Below are positions 40,832 to 48,305 of a DNA stretch of 48,305 nucleotides, piece after piece; positions within the stretch are counted from its first letter, which is position 1; every line of letters starts with the position of its first letter. The notes beneath the pieces were generated by a model, which was given only the letters and a program-made list of their open reading frames with translations, ran no database searches and was not told the origin of the DNA. Source of the DNA: CAXSDR01 sp964236445 (GTDB lineage Bacteria > Actinomycetota > Actinomycetes > Motilibacterales > Motilibacteraceae); NCBI GenBank assembly GCA_964236445.1, contig CAXSDR010000013.1, forward strand, positions 1 through 48,305, read 5' to 3'. The position numbers were made by a program, and so were the translations under genes.

Positions 40832-41693
40832 CCCCGAGCGCAACCGCGTCAGCGTCGCGAGATCGGCGGCCGTGTCGCTCTCCTCGCCGGGCGTCTCCAG
40901 AATCAGCGGCACGCCGCGTACGGCCGCGTGGCGCATCAGCGCGGCGAACGGTGCCTCGCCGATATGGCCCTTGCCGATGTTCTCGTGGCGGTCCTTGAAC
41001 GAGCCGACGACGTCCTTGCAGTCGTTGGCGTGCACAAGGCGCAGCCGCCCCGGCCCGACCGTCTCGACCAGTTCGTCGAGCATCCGTGTCATGCCGCCTG
41101 CAGCGGCCAGGTCGTGCCCGGCGGCGAACGCGTGGCAGGTGTCGAGGCAGACCCCGACCCGGGGATGGTGCTCGAGCGCGGCGAGATAAGGACCCAGGTC
41201 CGCCACCTGCGCGCACAGAGACCGGCCCTGTCCGGCCGTCGGCTCGAGCAACAGGTCCGGGGCGTCTTCGACGGCCTCCAACTCCTCGAGCAGGGGCAGC
41301 AGGCGCTCGCGCACCTGCAGCAGCGCTGCGTCGCGCGACGTGGCCGCGACCGTCGACCCGGTGTGCACGACGACACCGCGCGCCCCGATGGCGACGGCCC
41401 GCTGCAGCGAGTGGCGTACGGCGGCGACCGAACTCGTCACCGTGGCTGCGGTGGGGGAGGCGAGGTTCACCAGGTAGGGAGCGTGGACGTACGCCGGTAT
41501 CCCACCGGTCCGGCAGGCGGTGCGGAAGAGCTCGTCCTGCTCGGGGTTGCCGGGGGCCGGTGCCCAGCCCCGCGGGTTGGAGACGAACACCTGCACGGCG
41601 GACGCGCCGACGCGCGCCGCATGGGCGAGGCCGCCGCGCGAGGCCGCCGGAGACCTTGACGTGGGCTCCGAGCAGGGGGAGCGGCTGCCCCAC
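40613..41693 (-). pseudogene. nfo: Endonuclease IV (deoxyribonuclease IV), frameshifted
   Basis: AP endonuclease of base-excision repair. GTG 41693 lies 1 nt after the kinase stop, and the first frame reads PLLGAHVKVSGGLA; an imperfect 13-bp duplication (41623-41648) then shifts the frame. Removing one copy restores GGLAHAARVGASAVQVFVSNPRGW and continuous homology. Downstream zinc-site motifs are intact: VVVHTGS, LLLEPTAGQG, GVCLDTCHAFAAGHD, VHANDCKD, HENIGKGHIG and ILETPGEE. The family end (about 280 aa) would fall near 40838, but no stop exists there and the frame runs on for about 75 codons antisense to the propeller gene, to 40613. Either a real inactivation or a sequence error at the duplication. 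Confidence 0.85.
41623..41648 (-). repeat. 13-bp tandem duplication in nfo
   Basis: On the minus strand, GGCGGCCTCGCGC (41648-41636) is followed by GGCGGCCTCGCCC (41635-41623), 12 of 13 bases identical. Net effect is +13 nt, a +1 frameshift. Confidence 0.9.
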
Positions 41694-41694
41694 G

Positions 41695-43536
<1,842 letters not shown>

Positions 43537-43543
43537 GCGCCGA

Positions 43544-43549
43544 AGCGTA
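43544..43549 (-). promoter_or_regulatory. -10 box TACGCT, leaderless promoter candidate for the kinase
   Basis: TACGCT ends 7 nt before GTG 43536; no Shine-Dalgarno sequence. Confidence 0.4.
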
Positions 43550-43605
43550 CGGTCCGGCGCGCTCGCGTGCGTGCTGGCGCGCCGCGAACCACGGGCATCT
43601 GGCGG

Positions 43606-44661
43606 CTAGCGGTAGGTCTCTCGCAGCAGCAGCACATTGGTGACGTAGACCTTCGTGTCCGCGAAAGACCCGTTGCGCCGCACCGACGCCAGCCCCTGGT
43701 AGTAGCCACCGATCGCGTCCTCGAGATTCGCCGACCTGGTGAGGACCTTGAGCAGCACCACCCCGGCGGTGATGTTGTCGGCGGGATCGAGCAGGTCGAG
43801 CCGGCGCCCGACGATCGAGGACGCCCAGTCGCCGGTCGAGGGGATGACCTGCATCGCGCCGATGGCGTTCGCGGGGGAGACGTGTCGTTGGCTCCACCCC
43901 GACTCCTGCCAGGCGACCGCGAGGGCGATCGAGGGATCGAGCCCGTTGCGCCTGGCTGTGCGGATGATCATCGAGCGGATGCGCGCCTTGCTCGGGAGCG
44001 AGCGGTGGGCCAGTGCCGCTCGGTTGCGGGCGGCGGCGAAGGCTACGGCGTCGGGATAGGTGCGCCCGGCGAAGGTCGTCGGCACGCCACGGGCTGCTGC
44101 CGTCCCCGGGCTCGCGCCTCGGCCCCTCGTCACGCTCCTGCCCACGGTCTTCGTCACGCGGACGGGGATGCTCAAGGTGCGCCCGATCACGACCATCCTG
44201 GACGCGCGCAGCCGGTTGGCCTTCACGATGAGCGCGGTGGTGCTGTGATAGCGGTGGGCGAGGCGGATCACGCTGTCGCCGGCCACCACGGTGTGCCGCT
44301 GGTAGGTGACAACGGTGCGGCGGGTGCTTCTGCGGTGCCTGGGGCTCGACGAGCGGTCGGGGCGATGGCGTGCGGTCGGCTGGTGCGCCGCGCGACTGGC
44401 GCGGGCCGCCTTCGCCGTGACGGGCACGGTGATCGCCTCGCCGGCATACAGCCGGTTGCCGTTGCCCGGCAGGTCGTTCGCCGCGACGAGGGCGGCGACG
44501 GTTGTGGAGTAGCGGTGCGCGACGTCCGACAGCGTGTCCCCGTGGCGGATGACGTAGGACCCCCAGCCCGGGCTGCCCGCCGTCGCGAGCGTGGCGAGCA
44601 CGAGGGGCACCAGGAGGGCGCGCACGATGCGCCGCCGGAGCGCAGCCTCGGGTGTTCGCAT
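43606..44661 (-). CDS. Secreted LysM protein with lytic transglycosylase domain
   Basis: 351 aa from ATG 44661 (ATG 44667 would add two residues but falls within the expected untranscribed spacer). Signal peptide with RRRIVR and a hydrophobic run to about 27; LysM 1 about 35-81 (YVIRHGDTLSDVAHRY), basic linker, LysM 2 about 122-166 (HTVVAGDSVIRLAHRY), then an SLT domain about 228-330 with catalytic Glu in AVAWQESGW and GAMQVIPSTGDW. Cleaves peptidoglycan glycan strands. Lies downstream-facing next to the PASTA kinase and divergent from Rv2175c homologue, consistent with a cell-wall remodelling group. Confidence 0.92.
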   Translation of the reverse strand: MRTPEAALRRRIVRALLVPLVLATLATAGSPGWGSYVIRHGDTLSDVAHRYSTTVAALVAANDLPGNGNRLYAGEAITVPVTAKAARASRAAHQPTARHRPDRSSSPRHRRSTRRTVVTYQRHTVVAGDSVIRLAHRYHSTTALIVKANRLRASRMVVIGRTLSIPVRVTKTVGRSVTRGRGASPGTAAARGVPTTFAGRTYPDAVAFAAARNRAALAHRSLPSKARIRSMIIRTARRNGLDPSIALAVAWQESGWSQRHVSPANAIGAMQVIPSTGDWASSIVGRRLDLLDPADNITAGVVLLKVLTRSANLEDAIGGYYQGLASVRRNGSFADTKVYVTNVLLLRETYR

Positions 44662-44668
44662 AGGCATG

Positions 44669-44697
44669 ACGGTAGACGGCTGCGACTGATGTGACAA
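44669..44697 (-). promoter_or_regulatory. Promoter TTGTCA-17-TACCGT of the LysM/transglycosylase gene
   Basis: -35 TTGTCA (44697-44692) and -10 TACCGT (44674-44669) with a 17-nt spacer on the minus strand; the expected start point falls on ATG 44661, so the mRNA is probably leaderless. Confidence 0.55.
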
Positions 44698-44784
44698 CCG
44701 GTGCCATTGTGACGGATGGGACCGCCGAGATGTCGCAACGTGGCTGCGACGCGCCGAGGTGCATTTGCTGGCAGGCTGGACCCC

Positions 44785-45156
44785 GTGAGCACCTCCTTCG
44801 ACGACACCGATCTCGAGACCCTCGTCCCCGCCTGGCTGACCGTGCCCGACATCGCCGAGCGCCTCGGCCTCGACGTGCTCAAGGTCCGTCAGCTCTTCAA
44901 CGACGGCGTGTTGATCGCCGTGCGTCGCGGTGAGCGCAACGTGCTGAGCGTCCCGGTCGACTTCCTCGACGGCGACAAGGTCGTCAAGCACCTGCAGGGC
45001 ACCATCACGCTGCTGCGCGACAACCGCTACACCGACGTCGAGGCCATCCGCTGGCTGCACACCGAGGACGACTCGCTGCCCGGCACGCCGGTCCGGGCGC
45101 TGCAGGAGAACCGCGGCACCGAGGTCAAGCGCCGGGCCCAGGCGCTCGGCTTCTAG
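44785..45156 (+). CDS. Rv2175c-family DNA-binding protein
   Basis: 123 aa from GTG 44785. N-terminal winged-helix-like domain (about 15-65: AWLTVPDIAERLGLDVLKVRQLFNDGVLIAVRRGERN) and a C-terminal Rv2175c_C helical domain (about 66-123). In mycobacteria the orthologue binds DNA and is phosphorylated on an N-terminal Thr by PknL, which abolishes binding; the N-terminal tail here (STSFDDTDLET) also holds Thr residues. Divergent from the LysM/transglycosylase gene with 123 nt between starts, so autoregulation of that space is plausible. Confidence 0.9.
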   Translation: MSTSFDDTDLETLVPAWLTVPDIAERLGLDVLKVRQLFNDGVLIAVRRGERNVLSVPVDFLDGDKVVKHLQGTITLLRDNRYTDVEAIRWLHTEDDSLPGTPVRALQENRGTEVKRRAQALGF

Positions 45157-45168
45157 CCGCCACCGCTC

Positions 45169-45531
45169 GTGCGTCACCTGTCCTACGCCGGGATGCTCGT
45201 GTGCGTCGTGCTGGGCACGGCGTGGCTCGAGCCCGCGCTGGGAGTGCGGGTCTATGCGCGCTGGCGTCGGCTGCTGCTCACCGTCGCCAGCGCCGCGCCG
45301 CTGTTTCTCGTCTGGGACCTCTATGCCGTCGCGCACGGTCACTGGTCCTTCGACCGCGCGCAGAACCTCGGCGTCGAGCTGCCGGGCGGCCTACCGCTGG
45401 AGGAGGTGCTCTTCTTCCTGGTGGTGCCGCTGGCGGCCGTCATGACCCTGGAGGCCGTACGCGCGGCGCGCGGCTGGCCGGTCGGAGACGAGCCCGCGTC
45501 GCCCGGTTCCCCACCGGCAGGCCCACCGTGA
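45169..45531 (+). CDS. Lycopene cyclase domain subunit (CrtYc/CrtYe type)
   Basis: 120 aa, three membrane helices. WDLYAVAHGHWSFD and the acidic PLEEVLFFLVVP motif are hallmarks of the heterodimeric carotenoid cyclases of actinobacteria. GTG 45169 is 12 nt after the Rv2175c-homologue stop, and its stop overlaps the partner gene (GTGA). Could make beta-carotene rings or C50 carotenoid rings; the sequence does not decide. Confidence 0.88.
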   Translation: MRHLSYAGMLVCVVLGTAWLEPALGVRVYARWRRLLLTVASAAPLFLVWDLYAVAHGHWSFDRAQNLGVELPGGLPLEEVLFFLVVPLAAVMTLEAVRAARGWPVGDEPASPGSPPAGPP

Positions 45532-45830
45532 GCTACACCGCCCTCGCGGTGCTCGGGGTGGTTCTCACGCTGGTGCTCGACCTGGTCGTGCTGAGAACCC
45601 GACTGTTGCGCCGCAAGGCCTTCTGGGCCGCGTACGCCATCGTTCTCACGTGCCAGCTCGCGACGAACGCGTGGCTCACCGGTCGGGGCATCGTGCGCTA
45701 CGACGACGCCGCGATCCTCGGGCTGCGGGTGGCGGGGGCACCCGTGGAGGACCTGCTCTTCGGGTTCGCGCTGGTCGTGCAGTCGATGGCGTGGTGGGTC
45801 TGGTGGGGCAGGCGGCTCACGCCGCGGTGA
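45528..45830 (+). CDS. Lycopene cyclase domain subunit (CrtYd/CrtYf type)
   Basis: 100 aa, three membrane helices, with AWLTGRGIVRYDD and the acidic PVEDLLFGFALV motif that completes the heterodimer with the preceding protein. GTG 45528 is coupled to the first subunit. No phytoene synthase or desaturase is adjacent, as the gene to the right is on the other strand; the rest of the carotenoid pathway must lie elsewhere. The 3' end overlaps the DUF1697 gene by 14 nt. Confidence 0.87.
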   Translation: MSYTALAVLGVVLTLVLDLVVLRTRLLRRKAFWAAYAIVLTCQLATNAWLTGRGIVRYDDAAILGLRVAGAPVEDLLFGFALVVQSMAWWVWWGRRLTPR

Positions 45831-46353
45831 GGTCGCGCAGCTTGCTGACCGTGTTCCAGTTGCGCCCGGTGCCGGTGCGGCGCAGCAGCCTGTCCCAGGC
45901 GAGCGCCGCCAACGGCGAGCGGCCGGCACCGTGGGGCAGCCAGAGGTGCAGCTCGCGTCCCTGCAGCACGAACTCCTCGGGCGCGTAGGCGGCCGGGTCG
46001 AGCGCCTCGAGCAGCGACGGCTCGGGGGCAGCGTCGAAGAAGGTCACGAGGTGGTGCGAACCGGTGTCGCGCCGGGCGGCGAAGGGATCGTCCTGCACCA
46101 CCCGGAACAGCTGCGTCCCGGTGCGCAGCACGACGGGCACCGTCAGCGAGAACCGGGCGGCGATGGTGCGCTCGAGCAGCGCGACGGTCTCGGCCTCGCT
46201 GCCGAGCGTGTCGTCGAGCACGACGTTGCCGCTGTTGAGCAGCGTGCTCACGCCGGTGCACCCGGCCGCCGCGAGGGCCTCGCGCAGCTCGGGCATGCCC
46301 ACCTTGCGTCTGCCGCCGACGTTGATGCCGCGCAGCAGGGCGGCAGCCTTCAC
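45817..46353 (-). CDS. DUF1697 family protein
   Basis: 178 aa, the family length. The N-terminus VKAAALLRGINVGGRRKVGMPELREAL and LLNSGNVVLD are the signature segments. Start GTG 46353 overlaps the stop of the upstream peptidase gene (GTGA). No catalytic function is established for the family; the fold is a ferredoxin-like pair. Likely cytoplasmic. Confidence 0.9.
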   Translation of the reverse strand: MKAAALLRGINVGGRRKVGMPELREALAAAGCTGVSTLLNSGNVVLDDTLGSEAETVALLERTIAARFSLTVPVVLRTGTQLFRVVQDDPFAARRDTGSHHLVTFFDAAPEPSLLEALDPAAYAPEEFVLQGRELHLWLPHGAGRSPLAALAWDRLLRRTGTGRNWNTVSKLRDLTAA

Positions 46354-48035
46354 CGCCACCGCAGCGTCTCCCCGCGGCGGCCGAGCTGCAGCTGGACACC
46401 GGCGGGGGTGCCCAGCGGGTCGCTCTCGAACGGCCCGAGGTCCTGCTCGCACGAGCGTGGCAGGCCGCTCGTCGTCCCGACGATCAGATAGCGGGCGACG
46501 GCGCGCTCGACGCACTGGCTCGACCCGCCGCTCGTGTGGCCGAACCCGTGCAGCGTGAGGAGCCGAGCCCGGGGGAGCAGTGCCGCGACAGCGACTCCGG
46601 CCGCGTAGCGGGTGGCGGGGTCCTCGGTCGTCGACACCACGAGCGCACCGAGGCCTACGCGTGCGGCGGGTGGGGCGAACGGTCCCGCGAACCGGTCGTC
46701 CGAGGTCCGGGGCCAGAACGCGCACGGCAAGGTGTTGTAGACCCACAGGTCGGCGAAGCCCGGTGCTCGGGAGTCGTGCCCGTGTGCCGCGGCCGCCCAG
46801 GACCGTGGGTCACGGGGACTCGCGACGTCGGCGCACAGCACCCCGAGCAGCGCGTCCTCGTTGTAGACCGGCGCGGGCAGCACTCCACCCCGCGCGACAG
46901 GCAGCCGCCGGCCCCCGACCCGCACCAGCGCGGGCGGGCCGCCGGCTGCCACGAGGGCGTCGTGCACGCCGTCGATGCCGCGGGCCAGCGCCACGAGCGA
47001 CGAGCCGTCATAGAGCGACTGCAGCACGGTGGCGATGAACTCGGCGTAGGAGATGACCGTCGAAGCGTCGCCCGGTGAGCCGTCGGACGCGGGGACCAGC
47101 GGCGCCGACGGCGCCGACGCCTCGTCTCGCAGCGCGAGCGCGACCTCGTCATAGGTGCGCTTCGCGCGGCCCGCGATGGCGCACGCGGCCGGGCCCGCCG
47201 CGTCGCAGGCGCGGAAGAACGCGGCGAGCGCTGCCTGTGCCCCGTCGCCGCTGCGCATGCGCTGCTCGAGCACCGAGGGGGCCGAGTGTGCGGCGCGCGG
47301 GGTGCCGGCCCACTCGCGGGGGTCCACCACCCCGTCGAGCACGAGCGCGCGCAGGTGGCCGGGGAACATCGCGGCATAGGTGACCCCGAGCTCGGTGCCG
47401 TAGGAGTAGCCGGCGAAGTTGATGCGCCGCTCGCCCATCGCCTGGCGCATGCGGTCGACGTCACGCGCCGTGTCGGCCGTGCCCATGTGCGCGAGGATCT
47501 CGCCGCCGTTGCGGGCGCACAGCCTGGCGTACGCCCGTGCCGCCGCCACCGTCGCGGCCGTCTGTTCCGGCCCTACCGGAAACGAGGGCAGGCCGCTGCG
47601 CGGAGTCGGGTCGTCGGGGTGGGCCGAGCAGTGCAGCGGCACCGTGCGGGCCACACCGCGGGGGTCGAAGCCGACGATGTCGAACCGCACCAGGACGTCC
47701 GGCGGGAACAGCGTCGCCGCCGCGCTGTAGACGAGGTCGACGCCCGAGACGCCGGGGCCGCCCGGGTTGACGACGATCGTCCCGAGCCGGCGTCGCGGCT
47801 CGTCTGCCGGCCGGCGGATCATCGCGATGTCGATCTGCTTGCCGCGCGGTGCGTCGTAGTCGAGCGGCACCGCCAGCACGCCGCACTGGAAGCGGGCCGC
47901 GCACGGGCTCCAGCGCAGGGCCGGGAGGTCGACCCGCGGCGAGGCGGTCGCGGGTGAGCAGGTCGTGGCAACGAGGCAGGTGACGGTCAGGGCGATCGCC
48001 GACGGGACGACCTTGGCCCAGCGGTGCCAGCTCAT
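46350..48035 (-). CDS. Secreted alpha/beta-hydrolase peptidase (tripeptidyl aminopeptidase family)
   Basis: 561 aa from ATG 48035. Signal peptide with a hydrophobic run about 10-25 and likely cleavage near ATA-SP; the TTC does not make a good lipobox. Oxyanion region NPGGPGVSG at 90-98, nucleophile S211 in GYSYGTELG, acid in STTEDPATRY and His in HGFGHTSGG, then the TAP C-terminal segment. Streptomyces Tap/Slp proteases remove N-terminal tripeptides from secreted proteins; the substrate here is inferred. The 203-bp space to the right has no gene; it holds an AT-richer stretch (48130-48150). Confidence 0.88.
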   Translation of the reverse strand: MSWHRWAKVVPSAIALTVTCLVATTCSPATASPRVDLPALRWSPCAARFQCGVLAVPLDYDAPRGKQIDIAMIRRPADEPRRRLGTIVVNPGGPGVSGVDLVYSAAATLFPPDVLVRFDIVGFDPRGVARTVPLHCSAHPDDPTPRSGLPSFPVGPEQTAATVAAARAYARLCARNGGEILAHMGTADTARDVDRMRQAMGERRINFAGYSYGTELGVTYAAMFPGHLRALVLDGVVDPREWAGTPRAAHSAPSVLEQRMRSGDGAQAALAAFFRACDAAGPAACAIAGRAKRTYDEVALALRDEASAPSAPLVPASDGSPGDASTVISYAEFIATVLQSLYDGSSLVALARGIDGVHDALVAAGGPPALVRVGGRRLPVARGGVLPAPVYNEDALLGVLCADVASPRDPRSWAAAAHGHDSRAPGFADLWVYNTLPCAFWPRTSDDRFAGPFAPPAARVGLGALVVSTTEDPATRYAAGVAVAALLPRARLLTLHGFGHTSGGSSQCVERAVARYLIVGTTSGLPRSCEQDLGPFESDPLGTPAGVQLQLGRRGETLRWR

Positions 48036-48238
48036 CTCGTCCCCGGTCGTCGAGCCCGTCCGCGCGCTGCGGTGCGGTGCGGTGTTCAACCTAAGCCCGG
48101 ATCCACCGTCGTGCCTCCGAGGATGCTGCTGGGAATATGATCTTGCGTTGAGTGGGTGGGGTCGCGTCGGGATGGCCGGGCGTGCCGGCTGTCTCCACGA
48201 GGTCTGCGGCCGGGGTCCTGTCGGACGGGGTGGGTGGG

Positions 48239-48305
48239 TCAGGCGGGTGATGGTGGGCTGTTCGCGGTGGTTTCGGCGAGTTGTTGCCAGGCTTTGTGCC
48301 AGGGC
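48239..48305 (-). CDS. C-terminal end of an unknown protein, cut by the window edge
   Basis: The minus-strand frame open at the right edge reads WHKAWQQLAETTANSPPSPA and stops at TGA 48241-48239. Only 21 residues are visible. Lys/Gln-rich codons (AAA, CAA, CAC) differ from neighbouring genes, which could suggest a mobile or recently acquired gene, but this is too short to assign. Confidence 0.4.
   Translation of the reverse strand, partial: PWHKAWQQLAETTANSPPSPA

Overview
The window is about 48.3 kb of chromosome from a high-GC actinobacterium. Signs are heavy GTG/TTG start use, an actinobacterial cytochrome bcc-aa3 supercomplex, a mannosyltransferase of the PimB type, a mycothiol-dependent isomerase-family enzyme, and gene order that matches the mycobacterial Rv2175c-Rv2199c block (ctaF, qcrBAC-ctaE, trpD, DEDDh/UvrC-like nuclease, pimB, fadD15, SRPBCC protein, plsC, aroG, pknL, Rv2175c). 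Carotenoid cyclase genes next to the Rv2175c homologue would fit Propionibacteriales or Micrococcales, but the genus cannot be fixed from this sequence. There are no tRNA or rRNA genes, no CRISPR array and no complete insertion sequence; no gap between genes exceeds 300 bases.

Layout. 1-7734: respiratory genes, with ctaD (5' cut) and ctaF converging on qcrB-qcrA-qcrC-ctaE, and a coupled L,D-transpeptidase/SGNH hydrolase pair between them. 7814-12431: a large FAD/Fe-S D-2-hydroxyacid dehydrogenase behind a palindromic operator candidate, an atypical receiver protein, and trpD. 12480-17248: a D,D-carboxypeptidase (dacB) interrupted by a 100-N assembly gap inside an 18-bp tandem repeat, a stand-alone AsnC/RAM-domain protein, an exonuclease/GIY-YIG fusion, a small four-cysteine protein and a hemerythrin. 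17371-22405: secreted metallopeptidase, methyltransferase, PimB, FadD15. 22504-27502: zinc-ribbon membrane protein, then a compact run SRPBCC-hypothetical-ROK glucokinase-EEP hydrolase-GNAT, converging on a two-gene minus-strand operon. 27631-32258: plsC followed by an overlapping histidine kinase/response regulator/SpoIIE phosphatase operon. 32280-35809: glycerol kinase, a phosphofructokinase with pyrophosphate-type residues, and a DinB/MDMPI enzyme. 35946-39569: aromatic amino acid region with a class II and a class I DAHP synthase around a threonine aldolase. 39569-48305: secreted beta-propeller protein, a frameshifted endonuclease IV, a PASTA kinase, a LysM/transglycosylase, Rv2175c homologue, lycopene cyclase subunits, DUF1697, a secreted peptidase, and the 3' end of an unknown gene.

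Main points for follow-up. (1) The class I DAHP synthase has a leader with an extended -10 box exactly 6 nt before a GTG-initiated 21-residue ORF (a leaderless leader peptide), a strong intrinsic terminator and an alternative pairing that would hide its 3' arm: a probable attenuator, on an enzyme that appears to lack the N-terminal feedback domain. (2) A cluster of mutually exclusive inverted repeats lies between aroG and ltaE. (3) nfo carries a 13-bp tandem duplication that breaks its frame. (4) At least a dozen starts have TAnnnT 6-8 nt upstream and no Shine-Dalgarno site, so leaderless transcription looks common. (5) The dacB repeat was not resolved by the assembly.
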